Made by a program: the position numbers and the translations under genes. Shown piece by piece: positions 37,153-47,066 of a DNA stretch of 64,000 nucleotides (position 1 is its first letter; each line of letters begins with the position of its first letter). The notes below the pieces were generated by a model. The model was not told the DNA's origin. It saw only the letters and a program-made list of their open reading frames with translations, and did no database searches. This stretch comes from Rhodopirellula europaea 6C (GTDB lineage: Bacteria; Planctomycetota; Planctomycetia; Pirellulales; Pirellulaceae): the NCBI RefSeq assembly GCF_000338295.1, contig NZ_ANMO01000202.1, forward strand, positions 29,748-93,747, given 5' to 3'.

Positions 37153-38294
37153 ACGATTTGGTTGAGCAGATCCGAGAGACTGCTCTGTCAGAAGGTTTCG
37201 CAGCAATGGGGATCGCACCTGCGATTACCAGCGAAGGGTTCCATCAATTGGTCGATTGGATTGAATCTGGTTACGCCGGTTCGATGGACTACATCGAACG
37301 TCGGCTGGATGCCTATCGTCATCCCGGCGGAGTACTCGAAGGCACTAAGTCAATCATTGTCTTGGCAATGAACTACGACGCCTCGGACCGCGGAGCGGCC
37401 CCTTCAGATGAAGGCTTGGCATTTGGCAAGACCGCTCGCTACACATGGTCGGGTGTCGACTATCACGATGTGATTCATCCGAAGTTGAAACGGATCGTTC
37501 GATTGATTCGCGATCAAATCCCAGAAGCGAACGCTCGCGGAATTGTCGACACCGCGCCGTTGATGGAACGCGAAGTCGCGGTGCTCGCCGGTCTGGGATG
37601 GAGAGGCAAAAACACCTTGCTGCTGAACAAGCAATTGGGCAGCTACTTCTTTCTCGCGTGTGTTTTGGTGGACATCGATTTGCCAATCGATCAACCACAT
37701 GATTCCAGCCACTGCGGAACCTGCACGGCATGTTTGGATGCCTGTCCTACGGATGCATTTCCCAGTGCTGGCGTATTAGATGCGTCCAAATGCATCAGCT
37801 ACCTGACAATCGAGAATTCTGATCTGCCTGAGTTATCGCTCCGCAGTGGCATTGGTGAGTGGGCGTTTGGGTGCGATGTTTGCCAGGAGGTTTGTCCTTG
37901 GAACCGGCGTCCTTCGCGACAGAAAAACGAGACGAACGGTTTGCGAGGGCATCGTGAGCCAACATCTGCGTCGAGTGACCATGCTGGTTGGCTGGAGCTG
38001 ACTTCGCTTTTCTCGATGACCGACGATCAGTTTCGAAGTCAGTTCCGGCGGACGCCGTTTTGGAGGACAAAGCGGAGAGGAATGTTGCGAAACGCGATCG
38101 TTGTTTTGGGGAGCCAAAAGCGTCGCGACGCGATCGAACTGTTGTTCACAACCTTGGATGATCCAGATCCTGAATTGCGAGCCATCGCGGTTTGGGCGAT
38201 TTGCCAGATGGAAGATCACGATGCGTTGGATCGGCTGCGGGGATACCGACAATCGGAAGATGATCCGATCGTTTTGGCTGAATTTCCAGGATAA
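37149..38294 (+). CDS. queG: Epoxyqueuosine reductase
   Basis: Reduces epoxyqueuosine to queuosine in tRNA, using cobalamin and two [4Fe-4S] clusters. The 381-residue protein shows the conserved N-terminal substrate domain (MDYIERRLDAYRHPGGVLEGTKSIIVLAMNYD), the VDTAPLMEREVAVLAGLGWRGKNTLLLN block, the ferredoxin-like CGTCTACLDACPTDAF and CDVCQEVCPWNR, and a C-terminal HEAT-like tail. Start is the GTG at 37149, overlapping the antiporter stop, so the two are translationally coupled. No other queuosine gene is in the window. Confidence 0.95.
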   Translation: MNDLVEQIRETALSEGFAAMGIAPAITSEGFHQLVDWIESGYAGSMDYIERRLDAYRHPGGVLEGTKSIIVLAMNYDASDRGAAPSDEGLAFGKTARYTWSGVDYHDVIHPKLKRIVRLIRDQIPEANARGIVDTAPLMEREVAVLAGLGWRGKNTLLLNKQLGSYFFLACVLVDIDLPIDQPHDSSHCGTCTACLDACPTDAFPSAGVLDASKCISYLTIENSDLPELSLRSGIGEWAFGCDVCQEVCPWNRRPSRQKNETNGLRGHREPTSASSDHAGWLELTSLFSMTDDQFRSQFRRTPFWRTKRRGMLRNAIVVLGSQKRRDAIELLFTTLDDPDPELRAIAVWAICQMEDHDALDRLRGYRQSEDDPIVLAEFPG

Positions 38295-38544
38295 TTTCTG
38301 CGAAGGGCCGCTAACGGGTGGCTGTTTCTAATGGCGTCCCAATCCCGCTTATTGGTCGCCGTGTGGTCGCAAACTTTGCTCAGCGAGCGTTTGTATCAAT
38401 TGGTCCGGCAAAATGTTTGGTTTGAGCCGACTTTATCGGATAAAACAGTGAAGAGACTGTGAACGAAACCCGCCGAGACTGCTTATTTTAACGTAGTCTT
38501 GACTCTCCCTCCCTTTTTCGAACGAACCATTGGAAGCATTGGGT

Positions 38545-41500
38545 ATGAATCGAATCTGCCGTGTCGTGGCCACGATTGCCGCCATAGCGGTGACAACTGT
38601 TGGAAGTGCGTTGACCAGTTCCGCCGCCGACTTGCCACCATTCTCAAAAATCTCTGAAGGCTACAAGCAGCTTCCAGTTTCCGATCAGCAAGCCAAGAAA
38701 GGCTTGTTCAACGTCTGGCAACATGAAAAAGAAGCCTCGGTGATCGCCGAGTTGCCCAAGAATTTCGCGGGCAAAAAGTTCTTCGTTGCTTTGACCCTTA
38801 GTAGCGGTGATCGCTACGCCGGATTGCAATCCGGTGACTGGGTCGTTCAGTGGCGTCGCTACAACAATCGCCTCGCGTTGATCGCCCCAAACTTGGATAT
38901 CCGGGCCACTGGCGATGCGGAATCAAAAGCATCGGTCAAACGATTGTTCACCGACCGTGTCCTGCTCGACGTGCCAATTTTGGCGATGGGCCCCAGCGGC
39001 GGTCCTGTCGTCGACATGGACAGCTTGTTGATCGGCAACGCGACCACCTTCTTTGGTTCGTCGGTTCGATTGGCCAACAGCCGATTGTTCACGGTCGAAG
39101 CAGCCAAGGTATTTCCCGAAAACGTCGAACTGGCGTTTGAAGTTGTTGGCCGTGGCGGCCGCTTGCAAACACTTCACTATTCATTCAGCGAAGTGCCAAG
39201 CAGTTCGAGTGGATTCAAACCGCGGGAAGCCGATGAGCGAGTGGGGTTCTTTGTGACCTCCTTCTCGGATTTGAGCCAATACCAAGACGATGAAACGAAA
39301 GTTCGCTACATCAATCGGTGGAAGCTCGAAAAGCGTGATCCAAAGCTGAAGTTGAGCCCACCCAAAGAGCCAATCCGCTTCTATGTGGAGCACACTGCTC
39401 CCGTTCGCTACCGTCGCTGGATCAAGCAGGGCGTCGACTACTGGAACAAGGCGTTCGAGAAAGTCGGAATCGTTGACGCAATCGTGATCGAGTATCAAGA
39501 CGCGGTCAGCAAGATCCATATGGAAAAGGATCCGGAAGATGTTCGATACAACTTCATCCGGTGGTTGAACAACGACGTTGGAACTGCGATCGGCCCAAGT
39601 CGAGTGCACCCCGAAACCGGACAGATTTTGGATGCCGATATCATCCTGACCGATGGTTGGATTCGTCACTTCAATTTCAACTACAACGACTTGATGCCCC
39701 AATTGGCAATGGAAGGCGTGAGTGCCGAAACATTGGCATGGCTGGGAAGTCACCCCAATTGGGATCCGCGTGTCCGCATGGGAGCCAAGGAATCAGCCAA
39801 CGCTCTGCGAGCAAAGTATGCCATGGAAGCACAGCAGCCGATGGCTGGTTTCGCGATGGCACAGGCTGACCCGGCGTTGCTGGGTGATGACGAATACGAC
39901 GGGCTGATGGGACAAGTCAGTCAGAAGAATGGTCTGTGCATGGCGGCCTCTGGACGCAGCATGGATTTGGCATTCGCTCGCATGAATTGGGGCTTGGCCC
40001 TGATGGCCGACGAGGAAGCCGAAAAGAAGAAAGAAGAAGACGCGAAAGAGAAGGCTGAAGCCGAAAAGGCTGACAAAGAAGAGAAGAAAGACGGCGACTC
40101 GGAATCCGAAGAAGGCGAAGAAGAAGAGAAGGATGAAGAAGCCGAGGACGACGAGAAGTCTGACGATGACGAGAAAGAAGTCGCCAAGAAGGAAGAGGAA
40201 AAAGAAAAGGATGAACTGCTGGACGGAATTCCAGAATGGTTCGTCGGTCCCTTGTTGGCAGACTTGGTCGCACACGAAGTCGGCCACACACTCGGGTTGC
40301 GTCACAACTTCAAGGCTTCGGCTTTGTACACGATCGACGAGATCAACAGCGAAGAACTGAAGGGCAAGAAAACGTTCACCGCATCGGTGATGGATTACTG
40401 CCCCATCAATTACCGCTATGAAGCTGGTGAGACCCAAGGCGACTATGCCATGATCGACATCGGTCCCTATGATTTCTGGGCGATCGAATATGGTTACACA
40501 TTCGAAGACTCGAAGTTGAAGGAGATCCTCAAGCGATGCTCCGAGCCTGAATTGCAATTCTGCACGGACGAAGACACGAGCGGCCCAGACCCATACGCTC
40601 GTCGCTATGACTTTGGCAAAGATCCTCTGACCTATGCCGAAGAGCAAATGCGTTTGGCTCAGCTTTATCGCGATCGTTTGCTTGAGAAGTTTGTCAAAGA
40701 CGGTGACAGTTGGGCGAAAGCTCGACGTGGATACGAGCTGACTTTGGCGATTCAAACCAAGGCGGTCAGCATGATGTCCAATTGGATTGGCGGTGCATTT
40801 GTTAACCGGGACAAGAAGGGCGATCCAGGAAATCGGGTTCCCGTCGAAGTCGTGCCTGCTGCCGATCAACGTGCCGCGTTGCAGTTCGTGATTGATACCA
40901 GTTTCCGTGATGAGTCCTATGGTTTGACCACGGAAATCTTGGAACGACTTGGCATCGACAAATGGCTTGACAACGGTCGTGGCGGAATGTCAAACGAAGC
41001 AACTTGGCCGATTCACGACCGAGTGTTGGGAATGCAAGCCAGCACGCTGACGTTGATTATGAACCCAACGACTTTGCGCCGGGTCTATGACAATGAACTT
41101 CGTCTTCCCGCCGAAACAGATGCTTTGACGCTTCCCGAGGTGCTGAACACTGTCAGCGATGCAGTTTGGGAAGAATTGGATCAACCTTGTCCTGATGATC
41201 GAAACGATCGCAAGCCGATGATCACTTCGCTGCGTCGAAATCTGCAACGCGAACACATTCAGCGTTTGGTGGATTTGGTCCTGGAAGAAGGTCAAGACAC
41301 TGCGGCGTACCATCCGATCAGCAACTTGGCTCGCATGCAATTGCGAACCTTGTCCAGTCGCATGGGTTCGACCATCGAGAAATGTGGCAACAAGATGGAT
41401 GCCTACAGCTTGGCACACTTGACCGAGTGCAAAGAACGAGTCGAACGTGCGTTGGAAGCGGGTTACACCTATGGTGGTGCAAAACAAGGCGCTCCAATGC

Positions 41501-41550
41501 TGATGATGTTGATGGGCAACGAAGCCAAATCGCCTTCGAACGAAGACTGA
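38545..41550 (+). CDS. Secreted zinc metalloprotease, metzincin type, with acidic insert
   Basis: A 1001-residue exported protein with a signal peptide (VVATIAAIAVTTVGSALTSSAA). The zinc motif HEVGHTLGLRH starts at residue 577, matching HExxHxxGxxH, and is followed by SVMDY (Met-turn), which is the metzincin pattern. It resembles the planctomycete/bacterial family annotated as zinc-dependent metalloprotease with DUF5117-like domain, but that name is from memory. A Glu/Lys/Asp-rich stretch at about 489-560, just before the motif, is a striking low-complexity insert. The TTG at 38530 is possible, but ATG 38545 gives a better signal peptide. A perfect terminator follows. Confidence 0.85.
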   Translation: MNRICRVVATIAAIAVTTVGSALTSSAADLPPFSKISEGYKQLPVSDQQAKKGLFNVWQHEKEASVIAELPKNFAGKKFFVALTLSSGDRYAGLQSGDWVVQWRRYNNRLALIAPNLDIRATGDAESKASVKRLFTDRVLLDVPILAMGPSGGPVVDMDSLLIGNATTFFGSSVRLANSRLFTVEAAKVFPENVELAFEVVGRGGRLQTLHYSFSEVPSSSSGFKPREADERVGFFVTSFSDLSQYQDDETKVRYINRWKLEKRDPKLKLSPPKEPIRFYVEHTAPVRYRRWIKQGVDYWNKAFEKVGIVDAIVIEYQDAVSKIHMEKDPEDVRYNFIRWLNNDVGTAIGPSRVHPETGQILDADIILTDGWIRHFNFNYNDLMPQLAMEGVSAETLAWLGSHPNWDPRVRMGAKESANALRAKYAMEAQQPMAGFAMAQADPALLGDDEYDGLMGQVSQKNGLCMAASGRSMDLAFARMNWGLALMADEEAEKKKEEDAKEKAEAEKADKEEKKDGDSESEEGEEEEKDEEAEDDEKSDDDEKEVAKKEEEKEKDELLDGIPEWFVGPLLADLVAHEVGHTLGLRHNFKASALYTIDEINSEELKGKKTFTASVMDYCPINYRYEAGETQGDYAMIDIGPYDFWAIEYGYTFEDSKLKEILKRCSEPELQFCTDEDTSGPDPYARRYDFGKDPLTYAEEQMRLAQLYRDRLLEKFVKDGDSWAKARRGYELTLAIQTKAVSMMSNWIGGAFVNRDKKGDPGNRVPVEVVPAADQRAALQFVIDTSFRDESYGLTTEILERLGIDKWLDNGRGGMSNEATWPIHDRVLGMQASTLTLIMNPTTLRRVYDNELRLPAETDALTLPEVLNTVSDAVWEELDQPCPDDRNDRKPMITSLRRNLQREHIQRLVDLVLEEGQDTAAYHPISNLARMQLRTLSSRMGSTIEKCGNKMDAYSLAHLTECKERVERALEAGYTYGGAKQGAPMLMMLMGNEAKSPSNED

Positions 41551-41572
41551 TCTTCATCATCAATCGAAATCC

Positions 41573-41607
41573 AAACAGCCTTCTCATTCTTGTGAGAAGG
41601 CTGTTTT
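41573..41607 (+). terminator. Strong rho-independent terminator after the metalloprotease gene
   Basis: AAACAGCCTTCTCA (41573-41586) is perfectly complementary to TGAGAAGGCTGTTT (41593-41606), with a 6-nt loop and a short T run. It also ends just before the convergent minus-strand gene at 41636, so it can work in both directions. Confidence 0.92.
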
Positions 41608-41635
41608 CGTTTGATGGCGGCCGTTTATCGGTAGC

Positions 41636-42715
41636 TCATTTCCCGAGGTAATGGACATCGAGGCGAGCCGCGATTTCTCGGTTGAATGAACCCAGGCTTG
41701 GTGAACGAGTGATTGTGGTCATCAATGCCGTGAATCGTTCAACCAATGGGAGCAGATACTCTTCCAAGATAGGAGAGATGGACTGGTTCAGTTGGTTGGC
41801 GGGGCTGCCGGAATAGATTGACGGTTCTGGAACTTGGTCGATTTCGGCGAAGACTTCTTCCATCCAACCATCAATCGCGATTGCGGATACACCCAGCGAC
41901 ACGAGTTTGATGCAGTCATCAACGGTCGCCACACGTTGCTGGTCCCAGCGGGGCGGAGAAAGCCAGAGAGGCGGAACGTCCGGTTGGCGAATCAACTGGT
42001 TCAGCAGTTCGGCGAACTGGAGCCCTGAGACGGAAATTTGACCGGACCGGATTAGCAATGCGTCCGCCGGAGTCGCTGCGAGCGTTTCGCGATTTTCCCA
42101 AAGCCATTCTGGGGTAACGCTCACCAAAACCGCCGCTTGAGGTGCGAGTCGCCTTAGCTGATGGATTTTGTTTGGGAGGCTATCCAAATCCACAATGTCC
42201 GGCGGAAGCGTGAACGCGGATACCCAGCCACCACCCGACAATGGTTGTTCCTTCGGTGTAGCTTCCCAGCGTCGGATCTGCTCGGCGCTGTAGGCGAAAC
42301 GTCCCGACGCATCTCGAAGTGGTGATAAACGAACGTCGATCACGGTGGCAGTGTCAAAGTCGTCCGCACTCAAACCGTATCGCTCACTCCGGTAGGGGAG
42401 CATCTGCAGTGGATGCGCGGCCTCCGGTTCAGTTTGTTCTTGGTCCTCATCGGAGTCATCCCGGGCACCGAGTTCACTGTGCAAGTACGACGTCAGGATC
42501 CCGTGCTGCTGCAGTTGTTCCGCAAGAGCCTGCGCAACCTTGGGAGACCAACGGTGCCAGGGGGCTTCGTCCAGGAACAATCGCGTGGGAAGTTCGACCG
42601 TCGAACCGCCTGCCCGCTGAACCTGAAACGAAGGAGGCGTCGGTGGGACACCTCGCCGTCCAGAACCGAATCGAGGTGGCAACAAGCACAACGCATCAAG
42701 CGAACTGTCAAACAT
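41636..42715 (-). CDS. Unknown protein, possibly a degenerate glutamate-synthase-like barrel
   Basis: A 359-residue protein with no recognised catalytic motif. The stretch DIVDLDSLPNKIHQLRRLAPQAAVLVSV, the following ADALLIRSGQIS, and SPPRWDQQRVATVDDCIKLVSLGVSAIAIDGW vaguely recall the FMN-binding TIM-barrel of glutamate synthases (SP..DL..LI..L, V.VKL, AD.I.ISG, DGG). The glycine-rich FMN and iron-sulfur motifs of that family are absent. No signal peptide. The gene faces the metalloprotease gene and lies before the receiver-domain gene on the same strand. The relationship is a guess and could be wrong. Confidence 0.55.
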   Translation of the reverse strand: MFDSSLDALCLLPPRFGSGRRGVPPTPPSFQVQRAGGSTVELPTRLFLDEAPWHRWSPKVAQALAEQLQQHGILTSYLHSELGARDDSDEDQEQTEPEAAHPLQMLPYRSERYGLSADDFDTATVIDVRLSPLRDASGRFAYSAEQIRRWEATPKEQPLSGGGWVSAFTLPPDIVDLDSLPNKIHQLRRLAPQAAVLVSVTPEWLWENRETLAATPADALLIRSGQISVSGLQFAELLNQLIRQPDVPPLWLSPPRWDQQRVATVDDCIKLVSLGVSAIAIDGWMEEVFAEIDQVPEPSIYSGSPANQLNQSISPILEEYLLPLVERFTALMTTITRSPSLGSFNREIAARLDVHYLGK

Positions 42716-42917
42716 GTCGGCCTAGGGGACGATGGATCGGAGATCGAGTCACGATCACGCGAATTCCAAGATCTCGGCAACTTCCCTCGGGTGAATCGGA
42801 TGTGATTCGGTTGAGGAGAAAAGCGGATGGCTGATGCGGTGGAATCGGCGTGACACGCACACTTCTTGTCCGATTGTATCCGCTGGAGCCCACTTGAGTG
42901 GCGGCTCCTCAATTTGA

Positions 42918-43343
42918 TCAGCGTTCTTCCATCTCTTGGATGTAGAGCCGCAGACGCGAAAGCTCATCGGTCGTGCCTTTGAGCTTCAGCATGTTCTCGA
43001 CCCGTTTGGTCAACTCAATTCGGTTGACGGGTTTGCTCAAGAAATCATCTGTTCCAGCTTGAACACCACGCTCGATGTCACCCAGCTCGCTGAGAGCAGT
43101 GACCATCAGAATCATGATGTTGCTGGTTGCTGAATCGGCTTTCAGTTTTTCGCAAACTTCGAATCCGCTCAGCTTCGGCATCATCACATCCAACAGGATC
43201 AGATCCGGTTGGAACGATGCGACCTTGGCCAGCGTGTCTTCCCCGTCCACCGCGGTTTCCAATTCGCAATCGATGTTGACCAAGTAGGCCTCCAGCAGTT
43301 CGCGGTTGGCAGTGTTATCGTCAGCAATCAGGATCCGATGCAT
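42918..43343 (-). CDS. Single-domain response regulator
   Basis: A 141-residue CheY-like receiver without an output domain. Acidic pocket Asp8/Asp9, phosphorylation site Asp52 (DLILLDVMMP), Thr82 in MVTALSE and Lys104 in LSKPV are all in place. The C-terminal stretch (LKGTTDELSRLRLYIQEMEER) is a helix that may bind a partner. No histidine kinase is nearby, so the partner is unknown. It sits about 200 bases downstream, in minus-strand terms, of glyA start-to-end order, that is glyA ends 65 bases upstream. Confidence 0.92.
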   Translation of the reverse strand: MHRILIADDNTANRELLEAYLVNIDCELETAVDGEDTLAKVASFQPDLILLDVMMPKLSGFEVCEKLKADSATSNIMILMVTALSELGDIERGVQAGTDDFLSKPVNRIELTKRVENMLKLKGTTDELSRLRLYIQEMEER

Positions 43344-43408
43344 CCGAGGCGGCTTTCAAGGAAGGGGGACAGGAAGTTTTCGAAGGGAACCAAACCAGCG
43401 GAACCTGA

Positions 43409-44671
43409 TCAGGCAACGGTGGCGGGAGATTCAGCGGCGGCGGGGACGGGGAACGCCTGCACCATTTCGCGAATTTCGGTACGGATGGATTCGTGCAACG
43501 ATGTGTTGTCGGAATCGGACAACGCGTTGTAGATCCATTGCCCGATTCGTTTCATCTCGTCGCCGCCCATTCCGCGGGTGGTCAGTGCCGGCGTTCCGAT
43601 TCGGATACCGGATGGATCCATCGGTTTTCGCTGGTCAAACGGGATCATATTCATGTTGACGGTGATGCCGCAAGCATCGAGGACCGCTTCGGCTTTTTTG
43701 CCGCCCAAGTCCACTGCGGTGACGTCGACCAGCATGAGGTGGTTGTCGGTTCCGCCACTGACCAATCGCAATCCGCAGCTCATCAAGGTGTCGGCCAGCG
43801 TTTTCGCGTTGTCCACCACGGCTTGACCGTAGGCAGCGTATTCTTCGGTCATCGCTTCGGCAAAGCAAATTGCTTTGGCAGCGACCACGTGCATCAACGG
43901 GCCACCCTGAGTGCCGGGGAACACGTTGCGGTTGACCAATTTCAAGTGCTCGTCTTTGCACATGATCAAACCACTGCGAGGCCCACGAAGGGTCTTGTGG
44001 GTCGTCGTGGTGACGTAGTCCGCGTAGGGCACAGGACTGTTGTGAATTTTCGCGGCGACCAATCCGGCGTAGTGGGCCATGTCGACCATCAGCTTCGCAC
44101 CGACCTCATCCGCGATTTCTTTGAATCGATCGTGAGGAATTTCGCGTGGGTAGGCACTCGCACCGGCGACGATCAGTTTCGGTTTGTGCTCGCGAGCCAA
44201 TTTGACGATTTGGTCGAAGTCCAAGCGATGGTTGACTTCATCGACACCGTAGTTGACGAAGTTGTAAAGTCGGCCGCTCATGTTCAGCTTCATGCCGTGG
44301 GTCAGGTGACCGCCTTGGGCCAAATCCAATCCCAGCACGGTGTCGCCGACTTCGAGGCAACTCAGGTAAACCGCCGCGTTGGCTTGCGAGCCGCTGTGAG
44401 GCTGGACGTTGGCGGCTTCCGCACCAAACAGCTCCTTGGCCCGGTCAATTGCGATGGATTCCACCACGTCGACGTGCTCGCAACCGCCGTAGTAGCGGCG
44501 TCCGGGATAGCCCTCGGCGTATTTGTTGGTCAAGACGCTGCCGGTTGCTTCCATGATCGCTGGGCTGGTGTAATTCTCGCTGGCGATCAATTCCAAACCG
44601 TCTTGCTGACGAGTCGTTTCGGCTTGGATTGCATCCCAAATGGCGGGGTCTTGTGACTGAATGAAGCTCAT
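43409..44671 (-). CDS. glyA: Serine hydroxymethyltransferase
   Basis: PLP enzyme interconverting serine and glycine while loading a one-carbon unit on tetrahydrofolate. The 420-residue protein has the conserved [68 protein letters not shown], the PLP lysine in [16 protein letters not shown] and the C-terminal [14 protein letters not shown]. Length is normal. It is divergent from the heptahaem cytochrome gene across a 277-base region (44672-44948) that presumably holds both promoters; no clear promoter boxes were found. Confidence 0.96.
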   Translation of the reverse strand: MSFIQSQDPAIWDAIQAETTRQQDGLELIASENYTSPAIMEATGSVLTNKYAEGYPGRRYYGGCEHVDVVESIAIDRAKELFGAEAANVQPHSGSQANAAVYLSCLEVGDTVLGLDLAQGGHLTHGMKLNMSGRLYNFVNYGVDEVNHRLDFDQIVKLAREHKPKLIVAGASAYPREIPHDRFKEIADEVGAKLMVDMAHYAGLVAAKIHNSPVPYADYVTTTTHKTLRGPRSGLIMCKDEHLKLVNRNVFPGTQGGPLMHVVAAKAICFAEAMTEEYAAYGQAVVDNAKTLADTLMSCGLRLVSGGTDNHLMLVDVTAVDLGGKKAEAVLDACGITVNMNMIPFDQRKPMDPSGIRIGTPALTTRGMGGDEMKRIGQWIYNALSDSDNTSLHESIRTEIREMVQAFPVPAAAESPATVA

Positions 44672-44948
44672 GGCAGGTCAATTCGAAGCGTGTGGGGAAG
44701 AGGGCTCGTGGAAGCATTGTCGATTCCGATTAAAAAACCGTCAATGACTGAAAAAAGTCACCGGACGCGGTGAATTGACCGGTTTTCGTATCTTGGCGTC
44801 AGATCGCGAAACAATCCTCCGCCAGTCCGATGTCCTACAATCACAATCAGTGATTCATCACGAAAGAGACGGGGTATCCAGATGTGTGCCTCCGTCGGCA
44901 GAATTCTGTCTCTGAATTTCAACGCAAACCATTTGTACAAGGACTGTC

Positions 44949-47042
44949 TTGCAATCCACGCCCGTTAACCGAGGAACACTGTTTTGCGGGCTGATGCTCA
45001 GCCTTGTATGGGCCGGATGCACGGCGAAAACGCCTCCAGCGGATATCGAGGCTTCTGCGGATCGAGCGACCAACGATTCGAATCCGACGAAGCGAGATTC
45101 CGGCCCGGTAGCTTCGACGGAAGCAGAACCCGCAAAATCGGAAACGGCACCCGCCGAAGAGACCCCGGCGGCGATGACGCCGAGCGATGATCGTGGCACG
45201 GCGATGTTGCAAGACGCGGTCGGGTCGCAAGCCTGTGTCGCCTGTCATCCCAATCGTGCCGAATCATTTTTCGAGACCACTCACGCGGATTCGTTGCGGT
45301 TAGTGGACGCGAAGGACGAACCTGAGTTGAAGTCGTTCTTCCACCAGCCCAGTTCCCAGCGGATGAAGGTCGTCCGGGAAGGAGAACAGATCCGCCATCA
45401 ATCGTGGCAGGATTTGCCGCAGACCGACTATGTGATGCCGCTGAGCGACTATCCGGTCGATCTGGTGATGGGCAGCGGCACGTTTGCGAAGTCGTACTTG
45501 GTCCGCGACGGTGAGGCTCTGTTGCAGGCTCCCTTGTCGCACTACACCGAACGAGGCGAGTACGACATGTCACCCGGGTACGACTCGCCGAATCATTTCG
45601 GTTTTTCTCGTCAGGTCACCGACGATTGTTTGTTCTGTCACGCGGGTTCGTTGTCACGCGTGGATGGCAATCGAAACGTTTCTGTTCTGCATGAGTTGGC
45701 GATCGGATGCGAGCGTTGTCATGGCGGTGGACAGCAACATGTTGATCTTGCAAATCAATTGGCAGCAAACACGATTGATCTCGATGAGACGCATGATTGG
45801 GAAATTGTTCATCCTGAGAAACTTGAACGGGACGCCCTCGAATCGCTTTGTGCGCAATGTCACTTGCAAGGCGACGTCCAGATGTTTGTTCGCGGAGCCG
45901 ATTCATGGTCGTTTCATCCTGGCCAGGATCTGGCAGGGACACGACTGGTTTACAACGTTGGGCCGCCGGAAAAGGAAGCGGGAACGACCACGTTCGTGGG
46001 GCACTTTGGCCAGATGCACGCCAGCGAGTGTTATTTGGGCTCCGAGAGTCTCACATGTGTCACGTGCCACGATCCGCATCAACGAGTCGATCGCTCGAAT
46101 CGCGAATCCATTCACCGAGAGCACTGTTTGTCTTGTCATGACAACATGGATTGTGGCGAAGAGTTGACCGTGCGTTTGGACACGAACGAGAACTCGTGTC
46201 ACCAATGCCACATGCCTCGATCTGAGACCGAGGTGCCTCACGTGTCGATCACCGATCACCGGATTGCCGTTCCAAGGCAGCGGACCGAAACAGATGCATC
46301 AGGCGAACAGGTCGACGGTGAGCAAGTGACTGAATTGCCGACGGCAGTCGCGTTGCTCGATCGATCCCCAGCTGGTAGTTGGCAACGAGAACTGAACGAA
46401 TCCACCGCGATTGCGCAGTGGCTTTGGATGGGATCGGACCCCCGTTTCAACAACGTGGTCGTCTTTGAGTTAGCGGCTGATCGATTGCGGTCGGCCATTC
46501 AGACTGCCGAAGAATCTGAATTGGACCCGAATGTTGTGAACGTGTCGCTGATCGAAGCCAAAACACGACTGGCGAGTTTGCTGGATCGAATCCTGTTGTT
46601 CCCAGAACAGGAACGTGCAGAGTTGGATGCGACGCGTTTGGCAACAGAAAGCCAAACGTTGATGGAATGGGTTCTGTCGAAAGAGAAACAGCCCACTCCA
46701 GAAGTCCAGGTCGCACTGGAGAGTTTGGCAAACTTGGCGGCAGCGGAAGATCGGCATCTCGAAGCGTATCAACTCTATCAGCGGTTGGTGAAACTACGCC
46801 GGAACCCAGCGGATCATTACAACTTGGGGCTGGCATGTGGGAAATTGCGTCGGTTCGGTGAAGCCGAGCAAGCGTTCATGGAATCCATTCGCATTCAACC
46901 GACCTATCCCCTGCCCTACGCTTCGCTGGCTCGTCTGTATCAAACGATCGATCCGCGAACGGCATCGAACTACATGCAACTGTCTCAACGTTTGCGTCTG
47001 GTGCAGCAAGGGAGTGCCAATCGCGGAAGTGAAGAACAGTAG
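44949..47042 (+). CDS. Heptahaem c-type cytochrome with TPR tail, possible lipoprotein
   Basis: A 697-residue exported multihaem protein starting at TTG 44949; the N-terminus MQSTPVNRGTLFCGLMLSLV has a hydrophobic signal segment ending WAGC (Cys24), a weak lipobox because Trp is at -3. After a Pro/Ala/Glu-rich linker come seven CxxCH motifs: CVACH, CLFCH, CERCH, CAQCH, CVTCH, CLSCH and CHQCH. The C-terminal part has TPR units (AYQLYQRLVKLRRNPADHYNLGLACGKLRRFGEAEQAFMESIRIQPTYPLPYASLARL). It resembles the octahaem protein at 14750. The electron donor and acceptor are unknown. An in-frame ATG is not found before the signal segment. Confidence 0.85.
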   Translation: MQSTPVNRGTLFCGLMLSLVWAGCTAKTPPADIEASADRATNDSNPTKRDSGPVASTEAEPAKSETAPAEETPAAMTPSDDRGTAMLQDAVGSQACVACHPNRAESFFETTHADSLRLVDAKDEPELKSFFHQPSSQRMKVVREGEQIRHQSWQDLPQTDYVMPLSDYPVDLVMGSGTFAKSYLVRDGEALLQAPLSHYTERGEYDMSPGYDSPNHFGFSRQVTDDCLFCHAGSLSRVDGNRNVSVLHELAIGCERCHGGGQQHVDLANQLAANTIDLDETHDWEIVHPEKLERDALESLCAQCHLQGDVQMFVRGADSWSFHPGQDLAGTRLVYNVGPPEKEAGTTTFVGHFGQMHASECYLGSESLTCVTCHDPHQRVDRSNRESIHREHCLSCHDNMDCGEELTVRLDTNENSCHQCHMPRSETEVPHVSITDHRIAVPRQRTETDASGEQVDGEQVTELPTAVALLDRSPAGSWQRELNESTAIAQWLWMGSDPRFNNVVVFELAADRLRSAIQTAEESELDPNVVNVSLIEAKTRLASLLDRILLFPEQERAELDATRLATESQTLMEWVLSKEKQPTPEVQVALESLANLAAAEDRHLEAYQLYQRLVKLRRNPADHYNLGLACGKLRRFGEAEQAFMESIRIQPTYPLPYASLARLYQTIDPRTASNYMQLSQRLRLVQQGSANRGSEEQ

Positions 47043-47066
47043 CCAGACGAAACGATCGGTGTTCGT

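Noticed and set aside
43493..44656. 387-residue open frame opposite glyA
   Set aside because: Antisense to glyA; His/Val/Gln-rich composition is typical of reverse-strand shadow frames.
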